Source of the DNA: Solwaraspora sp. WMMD406
GTDB taxonomy: Bacteria > Actinomycetota > Actinomycetes > Mycobacteriales > Micromonosporaceae
DNA: 64,000 nucleotides
Assembly (NCBI RefSeq): GCF_029626025.1
Contig: NZ_JARUBF010000001.1
Location: 6,170,001-6,234,000, forward strand
Direction: 5' to 3'
Shown: positions 17,893-28,400 of the stretch, in pieces
Position numbering within the stretch: the first letter of the stretch is position 1
Layout of the letters: every line of letters begins with the position of its first letter
Notes under the pieces: generated by a model
What the model was told of the DNA's origin: nothing
Seen by the model: the letters and a program-made list of their open reading frames with translations, nothing else
The model's database searches: none
Translations under genes and position numbers: made by a program

Positions 17893-20800
17893 CTACGCCA
17901 GGTTCGCGCGCCTACGGGCGAGGAGAAGCAGTGCGATGCCCAGGACCACGAGGGCACCACCACTGGTGATCAGGTTCGTAGTCGCACTACCGGTGACCGG
18001 CAGTCCGACGTACCGGAAGGCGACCTCGTTCGAAGTCCCGTTCGGCGTGGTCACCCTGACGGTCGTGTGCTTGACGTCGCAGGGTGGAGTGACGAACGTC
18101 AGCGACGTTCCGGCGCTGTTGACCGTCACCGAACTCGCCGGAATGGTACGACCACAGATCGTGACCGTGGTCTGGCCGGGAACGAATCCGCTCCCGCCCA
18201 CCGTCACCGTCGTGCCGCCGCCAGCCGGTCCTTGGTTCGGATCGATCGAATCGATCACCGGCGCCGGACCAGAGGTGTAGGTGAACCCGTCCGGAGCGAC
18301 CGCGTCGTCACCCGGCAACACCACCACCACATCAACCGGACCCACCGGCCCCGGCGGCGTCACCACCGTCAACGACGTACCCGACGGATCCACCACCAGA
18401 CCAGTCCCCGGCACACCACCGAACGTCACATCAGTCGCCCCGGAAAACCCGGAACCCGTGATCGTCACCGACGTGCCACCCGTGTTCGGACCCGAATCCG
18501 GCACCACCGAAACAATCGTCGGCGGCACATACGTGAAGATGCCCGCGTCCGCCGTACCCGCCGGGAACACCAACACCACATCAGCCGGACCAGCAGCACC
18601 CGGCGGAGTCACCACCGTGATCTCCGTACCCGCCGGATTCACCGAGAACCCCGTACCCGCCACACCATCGAACGTGACCCCGGACGCCCCCGTGAAACCC
18701 GAACCCGTGATCGTCACCGTGGTACCACCAGACGTCGGCCCGAAATCAGGATCCAACCCGGTCACCACCGCATCCGAACCATCAGCCAGATACGTGTACG
18801 CCAACGGATCCGTCGAACCACCACCAGTGGTCACCACCACATCGACCACACCAGGCGCGTGCGCCGGAGTCACCGCCGTCAACGACGTACCCGACGGATC
18901 CACCACCACATCAGTAGCCGGCAACCCGTCAAACGCCACCGCAGTGTCACCAGGCACAAACCCCGAACCCACGATCGTCACCGTCTGACCACCAGACTGC
19001 GGACCAGAATCCGGATCAATCGACGACGCCGTCGGCGGCGCGACAACATACGTGAACCCGTCCGGAGCGACCGCGTCGTCACCCGGCAACACCACCACCA
19101 CATCAACCGGACCCACCGGCCCCGGCGGCGTCACCACCGTCAACGACGTACCCGACGGATCCACCACCAGACCAGTCCCCGGCACACCACCGAACGTCAC
19201 ATCAGTCGCCCCGGAAAACCCGGAACCCGTGATCGTCACCGACGTGCCACCCGTGTTCGGACCCGAATCCGGCACCACCGAAACAATCGTCGGCGGCACA
19301 TACGTGAAGATGCCCGCGTCCGCCGTACCCGCCGGGAACACCAACACCACATCAGCCGGACCAGCAGCACCCGGCGGAGTCACCACCGTGATCTCCGTAC
19401 CCGCCGGATTCACCGAGAACCCCGTACCCGCCACACCATCGAACGTGACCCCGGACGCCCCCGTGAAACCCGAACCCGTGATCGTCACCGTGGTACCACC
19501 AGACGTCGGCCCGAAATCAGGATCCAACCCGGTCACCACCGCATCCGAACCATCAGCCAGATACGTGTACGCCAACGGATCCGTCGAACCACCACCAGTG
19601 GTCACCACCACATCGACCACACCAGGCGCGTGCGCCGGAGTCACCGCCGTCAACGACGTACCCGACGGATCCACCACCACATCAGTAGCCGGCAACCCGT
19701 CAAACGCCACCGCAGTGTCACCAGGCACAAACCCCGAACCCACGATCGTCACCGTCTGACCACCAGACTGCGGACCAGAATCCGGATCAATCGACGACGC
19801 CGTCGGCGGCGCGACAACATACGTGAACCCGTCCGGAGCGACCGCGTCGTCACCCGGCAACACCACCACCACATCAACCGGACCCACCGGCCCCGGCGGC
19901 GTCACCACCGTCAACGACGTACCCGACGGATCCACCACCAGACCAGTCCCCGGCACACCACCGAACGTCACATCAGTCGCCCCGGAAAACCCGGAACCCG
20001 TGATCGTCACCGACGTGCCACCCGTGTTCGGACCCGAATCCGGCACCACCGAAACAATCGTCGGCGGCACATACGTGAAGATGCCCGCGTCCGCCGTACC
20101 CGCCGGGAACACCAACACCACATCAGCCGGACCAGCAGCACCCGGCGGAGTCACCACCGTGATCTCCGTACCCGCCGGATTCACCGAGAACCCCGTACCC
20201 GCCACACCATCGAACGTGACCCCGGACGCCCCCGTGAAACCCGAACCCGTGATCGTCACCGTGGTACCACCAGACGTCGGCCCGAAATCAGGATCCAACC
20301 CGGTCACCACCGCATCCGAACCATCAGCCAGATACGTGTACGCCAACGGATCCGTCGAACCACCACCAGTGGTCACCACCACATCGACCACACCAGGCGC
20401 GTGCGCCGGAGTCACCGCCGTCAACGACGTACCCGACGGATCCACCACCACATCAGTAGCCGGCAACCCGTCAAACGCCACCGCAGTGTCACCAGGCACA
20501 AACCCCGAACCCACGATCGTCACCGTCTGACCACCAGACTGCGGACCAGAATCCGGATCAATCGACGACGCCGTCGGCGGCGCCGGCGCGGCCGGACGTT
20601 CACAGGTGGCCTCCGCGATGATGACCTCGCCGACCGGAATGACCACCGGAAGCCCGAGGAGCAGGCCCGAGAGTTCCGCGGTGAGCACGATGGTCGCCGC
20701 CGCCGCACTGTCGGCGGTGACAGTCTCGATACGCGACAACGACACGTCGAGCATTGCTCCGACCAGACCCGGAACCGTCACCGCGGCGCTCGCGTCGACG

Positions 20801-21300
20801 CTCGGCCCGTTGGGGAGCAGGACTTCCGCCAAGCCGAACACGGTCAGCCCGGTCAGCGTCGTGTCGGCGGTCTGCGGGCCGACGAACGGGCAGCTGACCG
20901 CGGCCTCGACCGCCGAGGCGGTCAGCACGTTCACACCGAGGATATCCAACGACACGTCGGCGACCGACGACGACGCGAACGACGAGATCGGGCCTCTGGT
21001 CGCGCTGACCTCGAGGACGGTGCCGTCGGCAGCGACCCCGATGGCACCGGGCAGGGTGATGTCGATCAGGGCCTCGGTATCGGTGCCGCCAGCGGGTGGG
21101 GCGGTCACCGAACCGATCACCGCGCTGGCCTCGATCACCGGAATTCCGAGCACCTCCGCCGAGAGGTCGACGATCAACCCCCTCGCCTGCGCATCACCGG
21201 GAGCGGCGTGGGCTGGCGCGGCTGTCACCGCCAATCCGCCAGCGGTGCCAAGTAGCGCGGCCAGCGAGAGGCCGGCCACCCGTTTCAACGTTGACTGCAC
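17893..21300 (-). CDS. Sortase-anchored wall protein with ten IPT/TIG domains
   Basis: A 1135-residue secreted surface protein. The signal peptide runs from GTG 21300 (MQSTLKRVAGLSLAALLGTA to APAHA). A domain of about 200 residues rich in Val/Ala/Asp resembles choice-of-anchor P proteins. Then come ten immunoglobulin-like IPT/TIG domains: nine form three repeats of a 257-residue, three-domain unit and one is a divergent final copy containing a Cys pair (TICGRTI, PPCDVK). The C-terminus is a sorting signal: LPVTG, a hydrophobic helix and RRRANLA, so it is probably linked to peptidoglycan by a sortase. No sortase gene is in the window. The role is probably adhesion or cell-surface structure. 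A GGGGG ribosome site precedes the GTG. Confidence 0.88.
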   Translation of the reverse strand: MQSTLKRVAGLSLAALLGTAGGLAVTAAPAHAAPGDAQARGLIVDLSAEVLGIPVIEASAVIGSVTAPPAGGTDTEALIDITLPGAIGVAADGTVLEVSATRGPISSFASSSVADVSLDILGVNVLTASAVEAAVSCPFVGPQTADTTLTGLTVFGLAEVLLPNGPSVDASAAVTVPGLVGAMLDVSLSRIETVTADSAAAATIVLTAELSGLLLGLPVVIPVGEVIIAEATCERPAAPAPPTASSIDPDSGPQSGGQTVTIVGSGFVPGDTAVAFDGLPATDVVVDPSGTSLTAVTPAHAPGVVDVVVTTGGGSTDPLAYTYLADGSDAVVTGLDPDFGPTSGGTTVTITGSGFTGASGVTFDGVAGTGFSVNPAGTEITVVTPPGAAGPADVVLVFPAGTADAGIFTYVPPTIVSVVPDSGPNTGGTSVTITGSGFSGATDVTFGGVPGTGLVVDPSGTSLTVVTPPGPVGPVDVVVVLPGDDAVAPDGFTYVVAPPTASSIDPDSGPQSGGQTVTIVGSGFVPGDTAVAFDGLPATDVVVDPSGTSLTAVTPAHAPGVVDVVVTTGGGSTDPLAYTYLADGSDAVVTGLDPDFGPTSGGTTVTITGSGFTGASGVTFDGVAGTGFSVNPAGTEITVVTPPGAAGPADVVLVFPAGTADAGIFTYVPPTIVSVVPDSGPNTGGTSVTITGSGFSGATDVTFGGVPGTGLVVDPSGTSLTVVTPPGPVGPVDVVVVLPGDDAVAPDGFTYVVAPPTASSIDPDSGPQSGGQTVTIVGSGFVPGDTAVAFDGLPATDVVVDPSGTSLTAVTPAHAPGVVDVVVTTGGGSTDPLAYTYLADGSDAVVTGLDPDFGPTSGGTTVTITGSGFTGASGVTFDGVAGTGFSVNPAGTEITVVTPPGAAGPADVVLVFPAGTADAGIFTYVPPTIVSVVPDSGPNTGGTSVTITGSGFSGATDVTFGGVPGTGLVVDPSGTSLTVVTPPGPVGPVDVVVVLPGDDAVAPDGFTYTSGPAPVIDSIDPNQGPAGGGTTVTVGGSGFVPGQTTVTICGRTIPASSVTVNSAGTSLTFVTPPCDVKHTTVRVTTPNGTSNEVAFRYVGLPVTGSATTNLITSGGALVVLGIALLLLARRRANLA
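18284..20582. repeat. Three 771-bp direct repeats in the TIG gene
   Basis: Unit length 771 bp (257 codons), three near-complete copies in tandem starting at about 18284, 19055 and 19826. The copies look identical base for base: each gives the same 235-residue translation in an antisense frame (18281-18988, 19052-19759, 19823-20530). Such identity, including silent sites, points to very recent expansion or ongoing gene conversion. Confidence 0.95.
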
Positions 21301-21659
21301 CTTTTCCCCCGTCTCGTCTTCTGCGTGAGCCGGACAGGCCGGTGTGCCCATCCGTCACAAACGAGAACGATGACAAATAGGGCAAGTTTCGCAAATCCTC
21401 GATGGGTCGAACCAGTCGACACGCATGTCCGTCGCGGCGTAGCTGGCCAGACTGGACGGCGTCCACTGAACGGATCCACTTCCGCCGTTCGCCGGACGTG
21501 CCCGCAGGTTGATCCCTAAGCTCGCTCAGCTGGCCCGGACGGACTGCCCGATCAGGAGCACCGAGCCGCCAACCGGCAGAGCGGGATCCGCGTCACAGCA
21601 CCTACCGGTATCGGAAGGTAACTTGGTGCCGCTGGTTTCGCGGGACGGGGAGGTCTCGG
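21301..21659. other. Divergent intergenic region
   Basis: 359 bp between the wall-protein gene (minus) and the SGNH hydrolase gene (plus). It must hold both promoters. A somewhat AT-richer stretch lies at 21352-21400. No promoter hexamers good enough to annotate and no coding sequence were recognised. Confidence 0.5.
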
Positions 21660-22412
21660 GTGCGGTACGTGGCGATCGGGGACAGCTTCACCGAAGGGCT
21701 CGGCGACGAGTTGCCGGACGGGACGGTACGTGGCTGGGCGGATCTCGTCGCCGCCGGACTCGCCGCCGCCAGCGACAGCCCCGTGCGGTACGCCAACCTG
21801 GCGGTCCGGGGACGGTTGCTGGAGCCGATCGTCACCGAACAGCTCGACCGGGCGCTGTCGCTGTCCCCCACGCCGACGATGATCACGCTCAACGGCGGCG
21901 GCAACGACATGATGCGACCCGGCACGGACCTGTCCCGGCTGGTGGCGCTCACCGAAGGCGCGGTACGCCGATGCGCCGCCGCCGGCGTACGGCTGGTGCT
22001 GCTCAGCGGTGGCGACCCGTCGGCGCGGCTGCCGTTCGGCTCGGTGATGCGGCGGCGGGGGGTCGCGTTGACCGCCGCCACCGCCGAGTTGGCGGCCCGG
22101 CACGGCCTCGACTTCATCGACGTGTTCAGCGACGCCGAGATCCGCCGCGAGCAGTACTGGTCGACCGACCGATTGCATCTCAACTCGGCCGGGCACCGTC
22201 GGGTGGCCAGCCTGGTGCTGGACGGGCTGGGCTACGCCACCGAGGCGCACGTGGTCGAACCGACACCGGTCGGCCAGCGGAGTCTGCTTGTCGAGGCCCG
22301 GTACTACCGGAAGTTCGTGCTGCCCTGGATCGGGCGCCGGCTGGGCGGCCGGTCGTCGGGCGATGGTCGCAGCGCGAAGTACCTGGACTGGACCCCGGTC
22401 CACGCCGGCTGA
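21660..22412 (+). CDS. SGNH/GDSL-family hydrolase
   Basis: A 250-residue esterase-type hydrolase of the SGNH fold. Block I is AIGDSFTEG with the nucleophile S9; the Asn block is NGGGNDMM; the catalytic Asp and His are D170 and H173 in STDRLHLNSAGH. There is no signal peptide, so it probably acts in the cytoplasm, on an unknown ester. The GTG start at 21660 follows a GGGGAGG site. It converges closely (25 bp) on the membrane-protein gene at 22438. Confidence 0.92.
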   Translation: MRYVAIGDSFTEGLGDELPDGTVRGWADLVAAGLAAASDSPVRYANLAVRGRLLEPIVTEQLDRALSLSPTPTMITLNGGGNDMMRPGTDLSRLVALTEGAVRRCAAAGVRLVLLSGGDPSARLPFGSVMRRRGVALTAATAELAARHGLDFIDVFSDAEIRREQYWSTDRLHLNSAGHRRVASLVLDGLGYATEAHVVEPTPVGQRSLLVEARYYRKFVLPWIGRRLGGRSSGDGRSAKYLDWTPVHAG

Positions 22413-22437
22413 GTGGAATCCGCTCGGACCGTCCGGT

Positions 22438-23139
22438 TCACCAGCCGCGCAGGAAACGCAGGCCGAGCAGGAAGGTCACGATCGACGGCCCGGCCAGCAG
22501 GGTGATCGCCTGCAGCCGGTACGGCATCCGGTGCTGGGTCAGTTCGAGGGCGTTGGCGAGGACCGCGACTCCGGCGAACATCATGAACGCCCCCCACCAG
22601 CCGAGCCCGCCGAAGTCGACCCGGTCCGTGTTGATCAGCAGGAAGGTCACGCCGAGCCCGGCACCGGTGAGGCCGAGCAGCGCGATGGTGCGGTGCAGGC
22701 CACGGGCGAGCGGGTGCTCCGGCCGCCACCGGTAGGTGCCGGCGACCGCGAGGCACGGCAGGACGATCATCATCGGCCAGCCGACGATCATCACACCGAG
22801 CATCAGCAGGGTACCGACGGTGAAGACCAGGACACCGACGCAGGTGATCACGTACCCGCCGAAGGCCCGCCCACCGCCCCGGACGAGCAGCGGCCCGCCG
22901 GAGGCGGCGATCAGCGCGCCGGGCACCAGGATGAACCCGGCCCACCAGTGGAACCGTCCGGTCGACTGGGCGGCGGCGGTGACCAGGCCGACGGCCAGGG
23001 CGGCGGCGCCGAGCCCGGCGAGCCAGCCGACCCGGGTCGGTTCGCCACCGGGTGTACGGGTGGCCGGGCCGGCGGCGACGTGCGTCGGTTGCTGCGTGTC
23101 CACGGGTCGACTCTGCCTGGCGGCGGCCGCCCGCGCCAT
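22438..23139 (-). CDS. Hypothetical multi-pass membrane protein
   Basis: A 233-residue protein with a hydrophilic N-terminal tail of about 40 residues and about six hydrophobic segments (for example WLAGLGAAALAVGLVTAAA, WWAGFILVPGALIAASGG, VGTLLMLGVMIVGWPMM). No family was recognised. The gene downstream on the same strand is the SGNH-convergent junction, and upstream is the Gly-rich membrane protein. Start codon ATG 23139 is tentative. Confidence 0.6.
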   Translation of the reverse strand: MARAAAARQSRPVDTQQPTHVAAGPATRTPGGEPTRVGWLAGLGAAALAVGLVTAAAQSTGRFHWWAGFILVPGALIAASGGPLLVRGGGRAFGGYVITCVGVLVFTVGTLLMLGVMIVGWPMMIVLPCLAVAGTYRWRPEHPLARGLHRTIALLGLTGAGLGVTFLLINTDRVDFGGLGWWGAFMMFAGVAVLANALELTQHRMPYRLQAITLLAGPSIVTFLLGLRFLRGW

Positions 23140-23184
23140 CAGGTCAGCACTACCTACCTGTCGTCAGGTCAGCCCTACCTCCGG

Positions 23185-23937
23185 TCAGAAGTCGCCGAAG
23201 TCACCGCCGCCGAAGTCACCACCGAAATCGCCGCCGAAATCGCCACCGCCACCGAAGTCCTCGCCGCCACCGAAGTCCTCGCCACCGGCGTCGTCCATGC
23301 CGGCGTCGTCCATGCCGGCGTCGTATCCGGGGTCGCCGAAGGACGGCGACAGCAGAGCACTGAAGATCAACATGCCGCCGATCGCGCCGGCCGCGCCGGC
23401 CAGGGCGGGCTTCCACAGCGGCTGCGAGTACCAGCCGGCGGGCACCGGCCGGCCCTGGTAGTAGCCGCCGGGATAGTAGTGCGGGGTCTGCGGGCCGGGA
23501 TTCGGTCCGGCACGGAAGGTCTGCCCTTGGACGGCGACCTCGCGTTCCTTGGTGAGCTGACCGGCACCCCGGGCGGCGGCCAGCGGCGGCAGCTCCGGGC
23601 CGGGATCCAGGCCGAGGGCCACCCGGGCCGCCCGGACGTAGGCGAGTCCTTCGAGCGCGGTCTCCCGGGCCAGCTCGTACTGCTTCGGGCTTCTCGCCTG
23701 CTCCAGCTGCGAACCGGCCGCGTTGTACCGCTCGCCGGCGTCCAGCAAGGCCTGCCGTACGGCGGGCTCGTCACCGTGCAGGTTCATCACCTGGCCGCCG
23801 AGCCGCTCGTACCACCGCTGTGCCTCGGCGCGGGCGTCGGCCAGGGCGCGCTCCTTGCGGGCGGAACTCTCCCGCCGCCACCACAGCGCCGCACCGCCGA
23901 GCAGCGCGACCAACACCAGGAGCAAGAGGAATTCCAT
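23185..23937 (-). CDS. Membrane-anchored protein with Gly/Asp/Phe-rich tail
   Basis: A 250-residue protein. An N-terminal anchor (MEFLLLLVLVALLGGAALWW) leads to a charged helical region (RKERALADARAEAQRWYERL) of about 100 residues, a Pro/Tyr-rich stretch (HYYPGGYYQGRPVP), a second hydrophobic helix (ALAGAAGAIGGMLIFSALL), and a low-complexity acidic tail built from DAGMDDAG and GGDFGG repeats. The tail resembles those of small TPM/YgcG-like secreted proteins, but no enzyme motif is present. The true start is ATG 23937. The function is unknown. Confidence 0.65.
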   Translation of the reverse strand: MEFLLLLVLVALLGGAALWWRRESSARKERALADARAEAQRWYERLGGQVMNLHGDEPAVRQALLDAGERYNAAGSQLEQARSPKQYELARETALEGLAYVRAARVALGLDPGPELPPLAAARGAGQLTKEREVAVQGQTFRAGPNPGPQTPHYYPGGYYQGRPVPAGWYSQPLWKPALAGAAGAIGGMLIFSALLSPSFGDPGYDAGMDDAGMDDAGGEDFGGGEDFGGGGDFGGDFGGDFGGGDFGDF

Positions 23938-24023
23938 GGCTACGACGGTAGCCGTCCTGATCCACCAGCTGCCAGCACCCGCCCCGCGACGACCAGCACA
24001 CACTCGGGTCGTACCCGTTTGAC

Positions 24024-25220
24024 ATGCTTTCCCCCGTGGATGTCGCGACGGTGGCGGTGGTTATCGTCTGTCTGGGCTGCGGCGGTGCGCTCGGCTGGTT
24101 CGCCGCCCGGTCCCGGTCGACGACCGAGATCGCCCGTCTGGAGGCCACGTTGCGGGCCACCCGTGACGGCGAGGGCCGGCTCGAGCAGTCGATGCGGGCC
24201 CTGTCGTACGAGGCGACCGCCCAGTCGCAGGAGGCGGTGGCGCGGGCGGTGGCGCCGCTGCACGACGCGCTGCGGCGCTACGAGCAGCGAATCGCCGAAC
24301 TGGAACACGACCGGGTCGATTCGTACGCGCAACTGCGCGAACAGGTCCGGGCGATGAACGCCGTTTCCGGGGAATTGCGGACCGAAACCAAACAGTTGGT
24401 CGCCGCGTTGCGCGCGCCGCAGGTCCGGGGCCGGTGGGGCGAGCACCAGCTGCGGCGGATCGTCGAGGCGGCCGGCCTGCTGGAGCACTGCGACTTCGCC
24501 GAGCAGGTCACCGCGACCACCGAGCATCAGGGGGTACGCCCGGACCTGGTGGTCCGGTTGCACGGTGGCCGGTCGGTGGTGGTCGACGCAAAGGCACCGT
24601 TCGACGCCTACCTGTCGGCGATGGAGGCGCGCGACGAGCGTTCCCGCGATCAGCAACTGGACAATCACGCTCGGCACCTGCGGGCGCATGTGGACGCGTT
24701 GGCGGCCAAGGAATACTGGTCCGCCTTTGATCAGACGCCGGAGTTCGTCGTGTTGTTCGTGCCGGCCGACCCGTTCCTCGACGCGGCGTTGCAGCGCGAC
24801 GCGACCCTGATGGAGCACGCGTTCCGCCGCGACGTCGTGTTGGCCACCCCGGCGACCCTGGTGGCGTTGCTGCGCACCGTCGCGTACTCCTGGCGGCAGG
24901 AGGCGTTGGCCCGCAACGCGGTCGCGGTGCACACGCTGGCCCGTGAGCTGTACGGGCGGCTGGCCACGTTGGGCGATCACGTGTCGAAGCTGGGTAACGC
25001 CCTCGGTGGCGCGGTGACGGCGTACAACCGGGCGGTGGGCTCGCTGGAGGCGCGGGTCCTGGTCAGCGCGCGCAAGTTGGCCGATCTCGGGGTATCCGAC
25101 ACTGAGTTGGTCACGCCAGCGCAGGTCGAGGTGGCTCCCCGGCAGGCGCAGGCACCGGAGTTGGTGGAGCCGGCCGACGCCGGCGCCGCGCGTCCGGCAC
25201 GTCCGGAGTGGACCGGTTGA
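24024..25220 (+). CDS. rmuC: DNA recombination protein RmuC homologue
   Basis: A 398-residue RmuC-family protein. The N-terminal membrane helix (VATVAVVIVCLGCGGALGWF) is followed by a coiled coil (about 35-130) and the conserved nuclease-like core: VRGRWGEHQLRRIVEAAGL, then RPDLVVRLHGGRSVVVDAKAP, then FVLFVPAD-type and WRQEALARNA blocks. The family has a PD-(D/E)XK-like fold and in E. coli limits recombination at inverted repeats. It is divergent from the Gly-rich membrane protein and ends 192 bp before the subtilisin gene. Confidence 0.92.
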   Translation: MLSPVDVATVAVVIVCLGCGGALGWFAARSRSTTEIARLEATLRATRDGEGRLEQSMRALSYEATAQSQEAVARAVAPLHDALRRYEQRIAELEHDRVDSYAQLREQVRAMNAVSGELRTETKQLVAALRAPQVRGRWGEHQLRRIVEAAGLLEHCDFAEQVTATTEHQGVRPDLVVRLHGGRSVVVDAKAPFDAYLSAMEARDERSRDQQLDNHARHLRAHVDALAAKEYWSAFDQTPEFVVLFVPADPFLDAALQRDATLMEHAFRRDVVLATPATLVALLRTVAYSWRQEALARNAVAVHTLARELYGRLATLGDHVSKLGNALGGAVTAYNRAVGSLEARVLVSARKLADLGVSDTELVTPAQVEVAPRQAQAPELVEPADAGAARPARPEWTG

Positions 25221-25412
25221 ACGGTTAAACCGCCGAATTGACATTACTCATTGCAGGCAAACCACTACACTATAGTCACCCATTCAGGTCAATATATGTC
25301 ACGGGCTGGTCACAACGCGGTGCGAAGTAGTGACAGCGATCGTCCGTAGCGCCAAGGATGCGGTCACACGTGCCTTGCACCCCAGGGCCCAGTTCTTCCG
25401 GAGGAAGAGAAC

Positions 25413-28400
25413 GTGAGTAAACCCCGCATCTGGAGACGGCGAACCTCGGCCGCGCTCCTGGCATCCGTCATGGTGGCCGGTGCCGTGACGCTGGTGGGTG
25501 GCGCCTCCACCGCGAGCGCCAACCCGTCGACCGAAGCCGACGTCTTGAAGGACACCCCTACCGATACGTTGGGGTCACATGATCTCGACCTGCTCGCCGA
25601 AGCCGAGGCCAAGAGTGAGCAGACCGTCACGCTGATCGTCGCGACCGACAAGGGTCAGGCCCCCAAGGTCGCGGCCGGGTTGAAGGAACTCGGCGGCACC
25701 ATCGGCAACCAGGTCGACGAGGTCGGTTACGTGCGGGCCCGCGTGCCGACCAGCAACGTCATCAAGGCTTCGAAGATCCCCGGCGTGTCCGCGATCGACC
25801 TCAACGAGGAGATCGCGCTGCCCGACCCGACCCCGGAGAGCCGGGCAGCCGCTTCCTCCGTCTCGACCGAGGCCGCCGGCCCCGGACCGGACACCCCGGC
25901 GGTCAACCCCTACATGCCGACCAACGAGACCGGCGCGGTCTCGTTCAAGAAGAGCCACCCGCGGTGGGACGGCCGCAACGTCGTCGTCGGCATCATGGAC
26001 TCCGGTATCGACCTGGACCACCCGGCGCTGCAGACCACCACCACCGGCGAGCGGAAAATCGTCGACTGGGTCACCCCGATCGACCCGGTGTTCGAAAACG
26101 ACGGCACCTGGCGGCCGATGCTGACCGACGCCACCGGCCCCAGCTTCAGCTACGCCGGGGTCACCTGGACCGCCCCGGCCGGCACATACAAGATCAACCT
26201 GTTCGCGGAGAACATCACCGTCGGCGGAGCCGCCAACGGCGACGTCAACCGCGACGGTGACACCACCGACCGGTTCGGGGTGCTCTACGACCCGGCCACC
26301 GGCGACGTCCGCGTCGACACCGACCAGGACTTCGACTTCACCGACGAGCCGTTGATGCGCCCGTACAACGAGAGCTTCGACATCGGCCACTTCGGCACGG
26401 ACGACCCGGCCACCCCGATCGCCGAGCAGGTGCCGTTCGTCGTCGAGTACCGCACCGACGTCGACACCACCCCGGTCGGCGGCCCCGGTCTGGTCGACTA
26501 CGTCAACATCGGCATGATCTCCTCGTCGCACGGCACGCACGTCGCCGGCATCGTGGCCGCCAACGACATGCTGGGCAACGAGGACTTCGACGGTGCGGCA
26601 CCCGGCGCCAAGCTGGTCTCCTCGCGGGCCTGCACGTTCGCCGGTGGCTGCACCGCCGCGGCGCTGACCGACGGCATGATCGACCTGGTGCTCGTCCGGG
26701 GCGTCGACATCATCAACATGTCGATCGGTGGTCTGCCCGCGCTCAACGACGGCAACAACGCCCGCGCGCAGCTCTACGACATCCTGATCGACGAGTACGG
26801 CGTGCAGATGTTCATCTCGGCCGGCAACTCGGGCCCGGGCGCCAACACGATCGGTGACCCGTCGGTGGCCGCCAGCGTGGTCAGCGTCGGCGCCAGCATC
26901 AGCCGGGACACCTGGGCGGCCAACTACGGCTCCGAGGTACGCACCCGCAACGCGATGTTCAACTTCTCCTCCCGCGGTCCCCGCGAGGACGGCGGATTCA
27001 AGCCGAACATCAGCGCCCCCGGCTCGGCCATCTCCACTGTCGCCGGTTGGGAGGCAGGCAGCCCGGTCCCCGAGGCCGGCTACCCGCTGCCGCCCGGCTA
27101 CGCCATGTACAACGGCACCTCGATGGCCGCTCCGCAGGCCACCGGCGCCGTCGCCCTGCTGCTCTCCGGCGCCGCGGCCAACGACCTCGAGGTGACCCCG
27201 CAGCAGCTGCGGCGGGCGCTCTACACCGGGGCGCGGTGGATCAACGGCGTACCGGCGTACGCCCAGGGCAACGGCATGCTGCACGTCGCCGACACCTGGA
27301 AGCTGCTGCGCGAAGGCGTGGAAGCCCCCAGCTACACCGTCGACGCTCCGGTCTGCACCCCGATCTCGGAGTTCCTGGCCACCCCCAACCGGGGCACCGG
27401 CGTCTACAACCGGTGCGCAGCCGACGCGGGCGGACACCGGCCGGGTCAGTTCAAGTCCTACCCGGTGACCATCACCCGGACCACCGGACCGGACTCGGAC
27501 GTGCTGCACAAGCTCAAGTGGGTCGGCAACGACGGCACCTTCGCCGCCCCCGGCCAGGTGGTGCTGCCGCTGAACGAGCCGGTCACCATCACCGTGCGGG
27601 CCACTCCGGAGAGCGGGATCCGCAGCGCGATCCTGCGGGTCGACAACCCGTTCACCTCGACGGTCGACTTCGAGATCATGAACGCGGTCGTGGCATCGAA
27701 CCCGCTGCCCGGACCCGAGTTCGGGTTCAGCACCTCGGGCAAGGTGGACCGCAACGGCTTCACCTCGTACTTCGTGACGGTGCCGGAAGGCGCGTCGGCC
27801 CTGCAGGTCAACCTCTCCGGGCTGGCCGACGGGTCGCAGACCCGGTTCATCGCCATCAATCCGTGGGGCGTGCCGGTAGAGAGCACCAGCAGCCTGGTCT
27901 GCTTCAGCAACTTCTCCGACCCGGCCGGCTGCAAGCCGGACGAGCGCGACTACCAGAACCCGATGCCGGGTGTCTGGGAAATCGAGGTCGAGTCCCGGCG
28001 GACCTCGCCGCTGCTGCAGAACCCGTTCACGCTGACCGCACGGGTACAGGGCGTGACCGTGGACCCGGCCACCACGGTGCTGGAGAACGTCACCGCTGGT
28101 GAGCCCAGCCCGCTGAGCTGGACCGTCACCAACACCTTCGGCCCGGTCAACGTGTCCGGGCAGGGTGGTTCGCTGGGTTCGGCCAGCAGCGAGCGGCCGA
28201 CCATCGCCGACCTCGAGGTGCAGACCTTCCAGGTCACGGTGCCGGCCGGGGCGACCCGGTTGTACGTGGCGATCGGCAACACCAGTGACCTCGGCGCCGA
28301 CCTCGATCTGTTCGTCTACCGTGGCGGATCGTTGATCGCGTACAACGCCGACGGTGACTCGGAGGAGACGGTCACCATCAACAACCCGCCGGCCGGCGTC

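Noticed and set aside
18067-21255. 1062-codon open frame antisense to the TIG gene, and three 235-codon frames
   Set aside because: They are mirror frames of a GC-biased repetitive gene; the translations are low-complexity Arg/His/Thr or Pro/Thr strings.
25221-25412. TTGACA...TATAGT promoter for the S8 protease
   Set aside because: The hexamers are 27 bp apart, too far for a standard sigma-70-type promoter; other spacings gave only weak boxes.
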